Part shown: positions 8,289-17,796 of the stretch, one piece after another | Layout of the letters: each line of letters starts with the position of its first letter | How positions within the stretch are numbered: position 1 is the first letter of the stretch | Assembly: GCF_014650775.1 (NCBI RefSeq) | Contig: NZ_BMVP01000006.1 | Span: 62,001-126,000, forward strand | Reading direction: 5' to 3' | DNA: 64,000 bases | Origin: Streptomyces cirratus | Lineage (GTDB): Bacteria; Actinomycetota; Actinomycetes; Streptomycetales; Streptomycetaceae | Program-made: the position numbers and the translations under genes | The notes under the pieces: generated by a model | The model's database searches: none | Seen by the model: only the letters and a program-made list of their open reading frames with translations | What the model was told of the DNA's origin: nothing

Positions 8289-8387
8289 GAAGATCATCAG
8301 GGGCGGCTGGGACAGCGCGAAGAGGCAGCCGCGGGCTTCTTCGGCGGGGGTGTGAGCCGACGGCTCACCAGGTGATGTGTCCGGCAT
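8229..8387 (-). CDS. Small membrane protein, 52 aa
   Basis: MPDTSPGEPSAHTPAEEARG followed by CLFALSQPPLMIFLAVIGTL and LLLAAVHDLFLL: a soluble head and one hydrophobic helix (about 28-50). ATG start, TGA stop. The last 60 bases overlap the 3' end of the CGNR gene tail-to-tail. I judge it real because of the clean single-helix composition, preserved codon GC bias and lack of another gene in 8289-8503. Function unknown. Confidence 0.65.
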   Translation of the reverse strand: MPDTSPGEPSAHTPAEEARGCLFALSQPPLMIFLAVIGTLLLLAAVHDLFLL

Positions 8388-8503
8388 GTCGGGCCGATGA
8401 TCGCCCAGCGCACCCGGATTCGCCCCTCAACACGCCAGTGGCGCGGCGGAGTTCGCCCTATCCCGTGACGTGCGGGCCGGTACTGGGGCCGCATGCGCCC
8501 CGG

Positions 8504-8968
8504 TCAGATGCCGTGCTTCTTGAGGATCGCCTCGATGTCGGAGAAGTCGTCCGCCGGGGCCGCGGCCCGCTCCGGCGCCCGGCCGGGCCGCGGGCCGGCG
8601 CCGAGGGAGGGCGCGGAGGCGTCGGGAGCGACGGCGTCCCGGGCGGGCCGGCCCCCGGCCGCCCTCGGCTCCTTCTGCCCCCTCGGCTCCTTCTGCTTGG
8701 CGGGCCGGCCGAGCGTGCGGCGCTCGACGGCCCGGGTGGCCATGAGCAGCAGCCACGCCACGCCCAGCAGCCCGACGCCGATCCACACGGACGGCTTGAA
8801 CACCATCCCCGCGACCCACTCGACGGCACCGGTCAGCACCAGCGCGACGGGTACCAGCGCGTACGCGGCGATGCGCGTCGCCGTGAGGAAACGCCTGCGG
8901 TACGCGGTCACCGCGGCGATTCCCAGGCCCGCCGCGGACACCGCGGAACAAATGGTCTCGGCGAGCAT
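8504..8968 (-). CDS. Hypothetical membrane protein
   Basis: A 154-residue protein with three hydrophobic segments (about 1-20, 27-50 and 57-80: SAVSAAGLGIAAVTAY, YALVPVALVLTGAVEWVAGM, WIGVGLLGVAWLLLMATRAV) followed by a Pro/Ala/Arg-rich cytoplasmic tail ending DDFSDIEAILKKHGI. ATG preceded by GGAGG. Family not recognised by name. Confidence 0.8.
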   Translation of the reverse strand: MLAETICSAVSAAGLGIAAVTAYRRRFLTATRIAAYALVPVALVLTGAVEWVAGMVFKPSVWIGVGLLGVAWLLLMATRAVERRTLGRPAKQKEPRGQKEPRAAGGRPARDAVAPDASAPSLGAGPRPGRAPERAAAPADDFSDIEAILKKHGI

Positions 8969-9156
8969 GCTGTCCTCCAGGAGCCGACGGGGTCGGACGG
9001 GGAGCGGTGGTCCGTCCCCGTCCATCGTGCACCGGCCACCGCAGCGGCGGCCACGCCCCGCGCGGCTCCCGGACCGATCTCCGGGACATCTCGGGGTCGG
9101 CCCTCCTCCGCAGGTGCCGGTCGGTGCGGCGCAGGGCGAGCTGGGAGACTGTGCGC

Positions 9157-9681
9157 ATGACCGATTCCCACTCCCCCGACTCCGCCTCCGCCGCCCCCGT
9201 CGTCCTGGAGGTGTGGTGCGAGCTCCAGTGCCCGGACTGCCACGCGGCCCTTGAGGACGTACGCGCCCTGAGGGCCCGCTACGGCGACCGGCTGGACATC
9301 GTGCTGCGGCACTTCCCGCTGGAGAAGCACAAGCACGCCTTCGCCGCGGCCCAGGCCGCCGAGGAAGCCGCGGAGCAGGGACAGGGCTGGCCGTACGCGG
9401 AGGCGGTACTGGCCCGCACCGCCGAGCTGGCCGAGCGCGGGGAGCCGGTACTGCTCGACGTGGCACGTGAACTCGGCCTGGACGTGGAGGAGTTCGACAC
9501 CGCCCTGGTCGACGGACGGCACATCCTGATCGTCGACGCCGACCAGGCCGAGGGCAAGGCGATCGGCGTGAGCGGCACCCCCACGTACGTGATCGGCGGC
9601 GAGCGCCTCGACGGCGGCAAGAGCCAGCGGGGCCTGCGCGCCCGCATCGAGGAGATCGCCGACCGGCTGCTCGCGGGCTGA
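9157..9681 (+). CDS. DsbA-family thioredoxin-fold protein
   Basis: A 174-residue cytoplasmic protein (no signal peptide) with the redox motif CPDC in VWCELQCPDCHAAL (about 22-35), the DsbA helical insertion and the cis-proline strand GVSGTPTYVIGG (about 130-141). FrnE/DsbA-like oxidoreductases of this size act on disulfides or glutathione-like thiols. ATG 9157 with GGGAGA upstream is preferred to an upstream in-frame start without conserved residues. Partner unknown. Confidence 0.88.
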   Translation: MTDSHSPDSASAAPVVLEVWCELQCPDCHAALEDVRALRARYGDRLDIVLRHFPLEKHKHAFAAAQAAEEAAEQGQGWPYAEAVLARTAELAERGEPVLLDVARELGLDVEEFDTALVDGRHILIVDADQAEGKAIGVSGTPTYVIGGERLDGGKSQRGLRARIEEIADRLLAG

Positions 9682-9714
9682 GCGGCCAAGGGTGAGCGGG
9701 GTACGGGTGGGCGG

Positions 9715-10539
9715 CTACAGCAGGTCCTTGGCGTAGTTCAGGTCCGTGGGCCGGTAGCCGAGGGACTCGTACAGGCGCAGCGCCGGGGCGTTCGTGGTGA
9801 AGACCTGGAGCGCGACCCTCCGGTGGCCCGCGCTGAGGGCCTCGCGTTCCGCGAGCAGCATCAGCGCACGGCCGTGGCCGCGCCTGCGGTGCCCCTCGGC
9901 GACCTCGACCTCGAAGACGTACGCGTCCTGGCCGTGCGCGGCGAGCCATAGGCGGCCGACGGGGACGCCGGCCGCCTCCAGGACGGCGAGGGTGACGCCC
10001 GCGGTGTCCCGGCCGGCCGGGAAGCGGGCCGCGTGGTCGGCGACCGCCCGCGCGTGCGCGTCGCGCTCCGGCATCCCCCGCGCGGCCAGCTCCGCCGCGT
10101 ACCCGGCCGGCGCCCCGGCGGCCCAGGCCGTGTACTCGGCCTCCGTCATGGGGCGGGCCGTGACGCCTTCGGGCAGGGCGGGCGGCTCGGCCGGGAGCGG
10201 TTTGGCCAGGTAGCGGCTGTACTCGGTGTACCCAAGGGCCTCGGCCAGCCGCAGCCCGCCCGGCGACCCGGCGGGAACCGAGACCCGGACCCGCCGGCAG
10301 CCCCAGCCCCGCAGCACCTCCTCGGCGGCGAGGGCGGCGACGGTGGCGCGGCCCCGGCGGCGGTCCGGCGGGTCGATGACCAGATCGCCGATCTCCCCGA
10401 CCTGCGGCCCGAACGCGGTTCCGGCGCGGATCACCAGCTCTCCGACGCGCCTGCTGTTGACGCGTACCTCGTACGGGCGCGAGCGCGCGCCGTCCTCGCC
10501 CTGCTGGAGCGGCCCGCTCGGCCGCAGAGTGGTGGTCAT
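9715..10539 (-). CDS. Double-domain GNAT N-acetyltransferase
   Basis: A 274-residue protein with two GNAT domains in tandem. The first (about 20-115) has DRRRGRATVAALAAEEV; the second (about 125-274) has GHRRRGHGRALMLLAE and the C-terminal NAPALRLYESLGY. Such tandem GNATs often keep activity in only the second domain. Substrate unknown. The start ATG is followed by MTTTLRPSG. Confidence 0.85.
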   Translation of the reverse strand: MTTTLRPSGPLQQGEDGARSRPYEVRVNSRRVGELVIRAGTAFGPQVGEIGDLVIDPPDRRRGRATVAALAAEEVLRGWGCRRVRVSVPAGSPGGLRLAEALGYTEYSRYLAKPLPAEPPALPEGVTARPMTEAEYTAWAAGAPAGYAAELAARGMPERDAHARAVADHAARFPAGRDTAGVTLAVLEAAGVPVGRLWLAAHGQDAYVFEVEVAEGHRRRGHGRALMLLAEREALSAGHRRVALQVFTTNAPALRLYESLGYRPTDLNYAKDLL

Positions 10540-10596
10540 CCGTCGAGTTCTACCCTCCGCACGGCCGCCGCGACAGGGCGCGGGCGCCCGGTACGT

Positions 10597-11418
10597 CTAC
10601 GGGTCGAGGTCGGAGCCCGCGCGCTCGTCGAAGATCCGCATGGCCTTGGCGGTGACGGGCCCCGGGGCGGCCGTCAGGAGGCGGCCGTCGATGCGGTGGA
10701 CCGCCTGGACGTCGCGCAGGGTGGAGGTGAGGAAGACCTCGTCCGCGCGCTCCAGTACGTCGAGGGGCAGGTCGGTCTCCTTGGCTCCGGTCCACTCCAC
10801 CACGAGGGCCCGGGTGATGCCCGCCAGGCAGCCGGAGGCGACGGGCGGGGTGTGCAGTTCCCCGTCCAGGACGACGAACACGTTGGAGCCGGTGCCCTCG
10901 CAGAGCTGCCCCACGGTGTTGGCGAAGAGGGCCTCGGAGGCACCCGCCCCGTGGGCCCGGGCGAGCGCGACCACGTTCTCGGCGTACGAGGTGGTCTTGA
11001 GTCCGGTCAGCGCCGAGCGCTCGTTGCGGACCCAGGGCACGGTGACCACGGCGGTGGTGTCGGGGCGCCGGGTGGTCTGGCCGACGGCGACGACCAGGGT
11101 GGGGCCGGTCTTGCCGCGCTCGGAGCCCAGCGGGGAGACGCCGCCGGTGTAGGTGATGCGGAGCCGGCCGAGCGGCATCGGGTTGGCTTCCAGTACGGCG
11201 GCGCAGGCGCGGCGCACCTCGTCCAGGTCGGGGTCGGGCAGCCCGAGGCCGCGGGCCGAGCGGGTCAGCCGGTCCAGGTGGCGGGTGAGCGCGAACACCT
11301 TCCCGTCCTGAGCCTTGAGCGTCTCGAAGAGGCCGTCGCCCACGGTCAGCCCGTGGTCCAGTACGGACACCTTCGCCGCGTCCGCGTCCCGCAGCTCCCC
11401 GTTGAGCCAGATCCTCAC
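10597..11418 (-). CDS. pabC: Aminodeoxychorismate lyase (class IV aminotransferase)
   Basis: A 273-residue fold-type IV PLP enzyme that releases pyruvate from 4-amino-4-deoxychorismate to give p-aminobenzoate for folate. The PLP-binding lysine is in TGLKTTSYAENVVALARA (about 137-154) and the phosphate loop in EGTGSNVFVV. GTG start overlaps the pabB stop by 4 nt (GTGA), so the two are coupled. A branched-chain or D-amino-acid aminotransferase is the other possibility for this fold, but the pabB neighbour favours PabC. Confidence 0.9.
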   Translation of the reverse strand: MRIWLNGELRDADAAKVSVLDHGLTVGDGLFETLKAQDGKVFALTRHLDRLTRSARGLGLPDPDLDEVRRACAAVLEANPMPLGRLRITYTGGVSPLGSERGKTGPTLVVAVGQTTRRPDTTAVVTVPWVRNERSALTGLKTTSYAENVVALARAHGAGASEALFANTVGQLCEGTGSNVFVVLDGELHTPPVASGCLAGITRALVVEWTGAKETDLPLDVLERADEVFLTSTLRDVQAVHRIDGRLLTAAPGPVTAKAMRIFDERAGSDLDP

Positions 11419-12518
11419 CGAACGGTCCCTTCACTCAGCCCATGCGCATCGTGTGCCTCATGAGGCTCGCGCGTCTCGTACGAATCGTGCGTCCCCGACG
11501 CTACCGTGAGCAGCCGGGCCGCTTTCAGTTCGGTCTCGGCCCACTCCCGTTCCGGGTCGGAGCCCCAGGTGATGCCGGCGCCGGTGCCGAACCTCAGGCG
11601 GGCCCCGCCGGGCACCTCGCGGTCGATCCAGAAGGTGCGGATGCCGACGGCGAGCTCGGCGGTGCCCCGATCGGCGTCGACCCAGCCGATGCCCCCGCAG
11701 TAGGGGCCGCGCGGGGCCGTCTCCAGGGCCTCGATGATCCGCAGCGCCGAGGATTTGGGGGCGCCGGTGACGGAACCGGGCGGGAAGGTGGCCGCGAGCA
11801 GCTCCGGCCAGCCGGCGTCCTCGGCCAGTTCCCCGCTGACGGTGGAGACGAGGTGGACCAGCCCGGGGTGCTCTTCGACGGCGCACAGTTCGGGAACGGT
11901 GACCGAGCCCGGCGCGCAGACGCGGCCGAGGTCGTTCCGCACCAGGTCCACGATCATCACGTTCTCGGCGTGGTCCTTGGGGAGCAGGTCGGCGGCGGTG
12001 CGACCGGTTCCCTTGATGGGCCCGGACTCCACGTGCCGGCCGCCGCGGCGCAGGAACAGTTCGGGTGAGGCGGTGGCGATCTCGACGCCGTGGGCCGGGA
12101 GCCGAATCGTTCCTGCGTAGGGCGCGGGGTTGCCGCGCGCGAGCAGGGCGGTGAGGGCGTCGACGTCCGCACGGGCCGGGTCGGGCAGCGGCGCGGACAG
12201 CACGCGGCAGAGGTTGGCCTGGTAGACCTCGCCGCGGGCGATGTGCTCGCGGATGCGGCGCACGCCCGCCACGTACGCGGCCCGGTCGAGCGAGGACGCC
12301 CACTGGCCGGCGGCGGGCCCGCGCCAGGCGCCGGGGACGGGCGCGGGCACGGGGTCGGGTCGTACGTCCCCGAAGCGCGCGCACACCAGTCGGCCCCCGA
12401 AGTCGGCGGCCACCGCCCAGAAGCCGGTGGAGTCGAGGGCGGAGGGGTCGCTGGTGACGTCGCGGAGATCGGTCGCGAGGCGGCCGCCGAAGCGGGCCAT
12501 GGGAGGCAGGTCGTGCAC
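11415..12518 (-). CDS. pabB: Aminodeoxychorismate synthase component I
   Basis: A 367-residue chorismate-binding enzyme that aminates chorismate. The core motifs are GEVYQANLCRVLS, ESGPIKGTGRT, DLVRNDLGRVC, and PPGSVTGAPKSSALRIIEALE (the nucleophilic/ammonia-linked lysine region), with GAGITWGSDPEREWAETELKA at the end. No fused glutaminase; PabA would come from elsewhere. GTG at 12518 is chosen; it has no Shine-Dalgarno but TAGACT lies 7 bases upstream, suggesting a leaderless message. The last 25 residues are a low-complexity His/Glu tail. Coupled to pabC. Confidence 0.92.
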   Translation of the reverse strand: MHDLPPMARFGGRLATDLRDVTSDPSALDSTGFWAVAADFGGRLVCARFGDVRPDPVPAPVPGAWRGPAAGQWASSLDRAAYVAGVRRIREHIARGEVYQANLCRVLSAPLPDPARADVDALTALLARGNPAPYAGTIRLPAHGVEIATASPELFLRRGGRHVESGPIKGTGRTAADLLPKDHAENVMIVDLVRNDLGRVCAPGSVTVPELCAVEEHPGLVHLVSTVSGELAEDAGWPELLAATFPPGSVTGAPKSSALRIIEALETAPRGPYCGGIGWVDADRGTAELAVGIRTFWIDREVPGGARLRFGTGAGITWGSDPEREWAETELKAARLLTVASGTHDSYETREPHEAHDAHGLSEGTVR

Positions 12519-12615
12519 GGCTGCGAGTCTATGACCGGTGACGGGATGGCGCCGGAGAGGTGACAGGGGGGTGACCGGCGGTGATCGAGCGGCAGCACGC
12601 TGCGGAAACGCGTTT

Positions 12616-12643
12616 TTGAGCTGGACCGGGAATCCGCTAGAGT
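12616..12643 (+). promoter_or_regulatory. Promoter of the tRNA cluster
   Basis: TTGAGC (12616-12621) and TAGAGT (12638-12643) with 16-bp spacing, about 55 bases before tRNA-Gly. Confidence 0.6.
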
Positions 12644-12698
12644 TCAACACGTCGCCAGGGAGCGAAGGGGAACACCCCCGGAGCGAACACGGTGACCT

Positions 12699-12771
<73 letters not shown>

Positions 12772-12809
12772 CGAAGTGGGGGGTCTTCCCGAGAATCCCC
12801 GCAGCTCCT

Positions 12810-12880
12810 GGTGGAGTGGCCGAGAGGCGAGGCAACGGCCTGCAAAGCCGTCTACACGGGTTCAAATCCCGTCTCCACCT
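12810..12880 (+). tRNA. tRNA-Cys(GCA)
   Basis: 71 nt; acceptor GGTGGAG with CTCCACC, anticodon loop CTGCAAA gives GCA, discriminator T as usual for cysteine. The next three bases are CCA, so the 3' end may be encoded here. Confidence 0.97.
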
Positions 12881-12884
12881 CCAA

Positions 12885-12956
12885 GGACGATTAGCTCAGC
12901 GGGAGAGCGCTTCCCTGACACGGAAGAGGTCACTGGTTCAATCCCAGTATCGTCCA
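12885..12956 (+). tRNA. tRNA-Val(GAC), copy 1
   Basis: 72 nt; acceptor GGACGAT with ATCGTCC, anticodon loop CTGACAC gives GAC, T-loop TTCAATC, discriminator A. Its acceptor stem differs from the next two copies at pairs 2 and 3, with both strands changed. Confidence 0.97.
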
Positions 12957-12976
12957 CTGGTCCGCGAGGACCACCC

Positions 12977-13048
12977 GCGCGATTAGCTCAGCGGGAGAGC
13001 GCTTCCCTGACACGGAAGAGGTCACTGGTTCAATCCCAGTATCGCGCA
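12977..13048 (+). tRNA. tRNA-Val(GAC), copy 2
   Basis: 72 nt; acceptor GCGCGAT with ATCGCGC, otherwise the same body as copy 1, anticodon GAC, discriminator A. Confidence 0.97.
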
Positions 13049-13098
13049 CGCAGCACCTGTAACACCTGCTCCACCTGCGGCTTTCGAGCCGTGATCCC

Positions 13099-13170
13099 GC
13101 GCGATTAGCTCAGCGGGAGAGCGCTTCCCTGACACGGAAGAGGTCACTGGTTCAATCCCAGTATCGCGCA
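13099..13170 (+). tRNA. tRNA-Val(GAC), copy 3
   Basis: 72 nt; identical to copy 2 as far as I can read. Last gene of the Gly-Cys-Val-Val-Val cluster. Confidence 0.97.
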
Positions 13171-13177
13171 CCACCGC

Positions 13178-13211
13178 AAGAGCCCCGGCCGTCTCCACGG
13201 CCGGGGCTCTT
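13178..13211 (+). terminator. Terminator of the tRNA cluster
   Basis: Perfect 15-bp stem (13178-13192 with 13197-13211), 4-nt loop CTCC, followed by TTTCCC, eight bases after the last tRNA. Confidence 0.9.
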
Positions 13212-13282
13212 TCCCGTTGCGGCACACGGCGCGGGAGACGGAGCGGGCGTGGAGGGCGTGAAAAGGCCTGGAGGGCGTGAGA

Positions 13283-13328
13283 AAGGGTGCTGCCCGTCCG
13301 GCTCCCCAGCCGTACGGGCAGCACCCTT
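13283..13328. terminator. Hairpin downstream of the 61-aa gene
   Basis: 15-bp perfect outer stem (13283-13297 with 13314-13328) plus an inner stem CGGCT/AGCCG with CCCC loop. Lies between the tRNA cluster and the 61-residue membrane protein gene, which ends at 13417; likely its terminator. Confidence 0.75.
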
Positions 13329-13416
13329 CACCTGCCGTCCGTCGCGCCCCCGTCCCCACGGGGTTCGACAGGGCGATGTCCCGGCCCGGGCCGCTCTCCC
13401 GGGCCTGGAGCGCCGC

Positions 13417-13602
13417 TCAGCGCCCCAGCATCGCGCCCACGGACGACGCCTGTGCCGCCACCTGATCGAAGCCTCCGAAGAGGAAGACCAGGAGGACGGC
13501 CAGGGGGAGCACCATCGCCGCGGCCACCAGTGGGTGGCGCGTACCGGACTCGTGGCTGTTGAACGCGAATGCCTTGCGCCCCTGCCGTGCGGAGTCCGCC
13601 AT
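13417..13602 (-). CDS. Small membrane protein, 61 aa
   Basis: A 61-residue protein: basic N-terminus MADSARQGRKAFAFNSHESG, one hydrophobic helix HPLVAAAMVLPLAVLLVFLF (about 23-42) and a short Ala/Ser/Gly tail. ATG preceded by AGGGAGAGG. No recognised family. A terminator-like hairpin follows it. Confidence 0.75.
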   Translation of the reverse strand: MADSARQGRKAFAFNSHESGTRHPLVAAAMVLPLAVLLVFLFGGFDQVAAQASSVGAMLGR

Positions 13603-14154
13603 GGTCCTCTCCCTGTCGTCTGGCAGCGGCGGGCTCGTGACCTCGGGGGACGAGTGTGCCGCCCGCCGCTTGTTCTCAACACTAGGCGGGCCGGGGGGCC
13701 CTGGCCTCATGCCCTCGTACCCATTGCCGGGCCTCCGGGAGGATGAGGGACCGCCCTCCCGTGTACTCCCCTGGGTGGAGATCACTCCCCTGGGGTGAGG
13801 GTCTCCCCGGAAGGGATGACCGGAGGGTAGTGACTTCGCTCACTTCCGTCACTCCCCGCACACGCGTGTCTTCCTACGGGCTGTCCGCGCCGGGAGTGAC
13901 GGCCGCGGGTCCGGCCGGCGGCGCGGCGAGGGCCGCGGGGACCGGCGCAGGGGCCAATCGCCTTGGCGCGGGGGCCGTTTGGAGGAATCCGGCACAGGGG
14001 CCCGAAGAGCCGCGGGAGCATCTGAGCCACCCTCAAGTGGCGTGCCCCGCACTGACGATCGATTGCCCCGGCGAGGGCGCGGCCTCTGAGCGCACATGCC
14101 GGATGGTCCGTAAGCTGTGGCACGTCAACAGGACGACCGGGCAGCGGGGTGGAC
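13603..14154. other. Non-coding stretch before the kinase gene
   Basis: About 550 bases without a convincing gene. It holds repeated CTCCCCTGGG motifs (13768-13796) and short inverted repeats such as GTGACTTCGCTCAC (13829-13842). Probably the divergent upstream regions of the 61-residue gene and the kinase. Confidence 0.5.
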
Positions 14155-15333
<1,179 letters not shown>

Positions 15334-15361
15334 CAGCTCCGAGAGCTCCCGGGCCCGTGGC

Positions 15362-16183
15362 CTACGCGGACGGCGGACGGGTCGCGTAGAAGGCCACTGC
15401 CGAGGCCGCGGCCACGTTGAGGGAGTCGATGCCCTCCGCCATGGGGATGCGGACCCACTCGTCGGCGGCCCGCAGGGCGTACGTCGACAGGCCGTGTCCC
15501 TCGGAGCCCAGCATGATCGCCGAGCGCTCGAAGCGCTCCGGCGGGACCTGGTCCAAGGGGGTCGCCTTGGGGCTGGGCGTCATGGCGAGGATCCGGTAGC
15601 CCGCCTCACGGACCTTCTCCAGGTCGGCCGGCCACTGGTCGAGGCGCGCGTAGGGGACGGAGAAGACCGAGCCCATCGAGACCTTGATGGCCCGCCGGTA
15701 CAGGGGGTCCGCGCAGTCCGGCGAGAGCAGTATCGCGCTGATGCCGAGCGCCGCCGCGCTGCGGAACGCGGCGCCCAGGTTGGCGTGGTCCACGAAGCCC
15801 TCGAAGACGCCGATGCGGCGGCCCTCGGACTCGTCGGCCAGCAGTTCGTCCGGCGCCGGGAGCGGCTTGCGCTGCATCGACGCGAGGGCGCCGCGGTGCA
15901 CGTGGTAGCCGGTGACCCGTTCGGCGAGCTCGGGGGTGACGGCGTAGACGGGAGCCGGGAGTTCGTCGATGACGTCGCGCATGACGTCGACCCACTTCGC
16001 GGACAGCAGCATCGAGCGCATCTCGTAGCCGGCGTCCTTTGCGCGTCTGATGACCTTCTCGCCCTCGGCGATGAAGAGCCCTTCGGCGGGCTCGCGCCTG
16101 CGCCGCAGTTCGACGTCGGTCAGGCCCGTGTAGTCGCTCAGGCGCGGGTCGTCGGGGTCTTCGACGGTGATGAGATCAGCCAC
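15362..16183 (-). CDS. TrmH/SpoU-family RNA 2'-O-methyltransferase
   Basis: A 273-residue SPOUT enzyme that methylates ribose 2'-OH in tRNA or rRNA using SAM. N-terminal RNA-binding domain (about 1-110) then the knotted domain with FVDHANLGAAFRSAAALG (motif 1), IMLGSEGHGLS (motif 2) and VRIPMAEGIDSLNVAAASAVA (motif 3). Target nucleotide not predictable. Start ATG; 28 bases separate its stop from the convergent kinase stop. Confidence 0.92.
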   Translation of the reverse strand: MADLITVEDPDDPRLSDYTGLTDVELRRRREPAEGLFIAEGEKVIRRAKDAGYEMRSMLLSAKWVDVMRDVIDELPAPVYAVTPELAERVTGYHVHRGALASMQRKPLPAPDELLADESEGRRIGVFEGFVDHANLGAAFRSAAALGISAILLSPDCADPLYRRAIKVSMGSVFSVPYARLDQWPADLEKVREAGYRILAMTPSPKATPLDQVPPERFERSAIMLGSEGHGLSTYALRAADEWVRIPMAEGIDSLNVAAASAVAFYATRPPSA

Positions 16184-16246
16184 AGGGTGATACTGCCTTG
16201 TCCTGGGTGTGGTGCCAACGGCCCGGTCAGGCGCCGGCGGAGGTTG

Positions 16247-17458
16247 TCAGGCCTTGGGGGCGTTGACCGCGACGACCGCGCCGATGACGATGACGGCCGG
16301 CGGGCGGATCTCCTCGGCACGCACCCTTTCCCCGACCGTGGCCAAGGTGGCGTCCACGCGGCGCTGGGTCGCCGTGGTGCCTTCCTGGACGACGGCGACC
16401 GGGGTGTCCGAGGGACGGCCGTGGCGGACCAGGGCCTCGGCGATCAGGCCGATCTTGTCGACGCCCATGAGGATGACGAGGGTGCCGGTCAGCTTGGCGA
16501 GGGAGGCCCAGTCCACGAGGGAGCGCGGGTCGTCGGGGCCGACGTGGCCGCTGACGACGGTGAACTCGTGGGCGACGCCCCGGTGGGTGACCGGGATGCC
16601 GGCCGCGCCGGGCACCGAGATGGAGCTGGAGATGCCGGGCACGACGGTGCAGGGGATCCCGGCTTCCGCGAGGGCCTGGAGCTCCTCCATGCCGCGGCCG
16701 AAGACGTACGGGTCCCCGCCCTTGAGCCGGACCACGGCCTTGCCGGCCTTGGCGTGCTCGATGAGGGCGTTGTTGATGGCCTCCTGGGCCATGAAACGGC
16801 CGTACGGGATCTTCGCCGCGTCGATCACCTCGACGTGCGGCGGGAGTTCGTCGAGGAGGTCCCGCGGGCCGAGCCGGTCGGCGATGACGACGTCCGCCTC
16901 GGCGAGCAGGCGCCGGCCGCGGACGGTGATCAGGTCGGGGTCGCCGGGGCCGCCGCCGACGAGGGAGACGCCGGGAGTGCGGGTGCGGGCCGCGGTGAGG
17001 GAGCCGTCGCGCAGCCCCTCCACGACGGCGTCACGGACGGCGGCGGAGCGGCGGGGGTCGTTGCCGCTGAGGACGGCGACGGTGACCCCCTCGACGCGGC
17101 CGGTGGCCGGGGTCCAGGCGGTGGCCGCCTCGGCGTCGTCGGCGCGTACGCACCATACGCGGTTGCGCTCGGCCTCGGCGGAGGCGAGGTCGTTGGCCTC
17201 GCGGTCCCGGGTGGCGATGAGGGCGTACCAGGCGCCGGCCAGGTCGCCGTCCTCGTAGCGGCGGCGCTCCCAGCGGATCTCGCCGGTCTCGGCCATGGCG
17301 TCCACGGAGGGCGTGGCCGAGGGCGAGACGAGCAGGACGTCGGCCCCGGCCGCGATCAGCGCGGGCAGGCGGCGCTGGGCGACCTGGCCGCCGCCGATGA
17401 CGACGACGCGGCGGCCGGCGAGGCGCAGACCGACGGGGTACGCGGGGTGTTCGGCCAT
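16247..17458 (-). CDS. cobA: Siroheme synthase-type uroporphyrinogen-III methyltransferase
   Basis: A 403-residue fusion. Residues about 1-150 form a CysG-A/Met8-like Rossmann domain (VVVIGGGQVAQRRLPALIAAG), which oxidises precorrin-2 and may insert iron; residues about 160-400 form SUMT, which methylates uroporphyrinogen III twice (GVSLVGGGPGDPDLITVRGR, VRLKGGDPYVFGRG, GIPVTHRG). The product, precorrin-2, feeds both siroheme and vitamin B12. It stands beside bluB-cobT and cobL, so B12 supply is the likely main role. A cysG label would be equally fitting. Confidence 0.92.
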   Translation of the reverse strand: MAEHPAYPVGLRLAGRRVVVIGGGQVAQRRLPALIAAGADVLLVSPSATPSVDAMAETGEIRWERRRYEDGDLAGAWYALIATRDREANDLASAEAERNRVWCVRADDAEAATAWTPATGRVEGVTVAVLSGNDPRRSAAVRDAVVEGLRDGSLTAARTRTPGVSLVGGGPGDPDLITVRGRRLLAEADVVIADRLGPRDLLDELPPHVEVIDAAKIPYGRFMAQEAINNALIEHAKAGKAVVRLKGGDPYVFGRGMEELQALAEAGIPCTVVPGISSSISVPGAAGIPVTHRGVAHEFTVVSGHVGPDDPRSLVDWASLAKLTGTLVILMGVDKIGLIAEALVRHGRPSDTPVAVVQEGTTATQRRVDATLATVGERVRAEEIRPPAVIVIGAVVAVNAPKA

Positions 17459-17590
17459 GGCGGGGCGGCTCCTGATACGGCGGTGTGTCTGCCGCTGCTG
17501 CGCTGGAGCGGCTTGTCGGGTGTGACGTGCGGTTTCGGGTGTGCGGGTCCACGATACGACCCGCCGCGTCCGCCGCTGCGCGGGGTCTTT

Positions 17591-17770
17591 GCCCCTCCCC
17601 GCCCCTTCCCTGAACCGGGGCTCCGCCCCGGACCCCGCGCCTCAATCGCCGGCGGGGCTGGGATTGCTGCGCGAATCCAGCCAGCGCGGCGTCTGGGCGC
17701 CCGGGCGCGGAGCGCACGGACCGGGGGCCGGGGGCCCGCCCCCCGGTGGAGGGAAGGGGCGGGGAGGGGC
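17591..17770. repeat. 180-bp element with 21-bp terminal inverted repeats
   Basis: The arms 17591-17611 and 17750-17770 are perfect 21-bp inverted repeats of GC-rich sequence. Inside lies a palindromic core (17617-17661) that matches, with four mismatches in 45 bases, the opposite strand of 53885-53929. A second internal near-palindrome is at about 17658-17685. It fills the gap between cobA and bluB-cobT and looks like a non-coding dispersed Streptomyces intergenic repeat. No ORF inside. Confidence 0.75.
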
Positions 17771-17796
17771 AACGGCTCGCGACGGGGATCGCGCGG

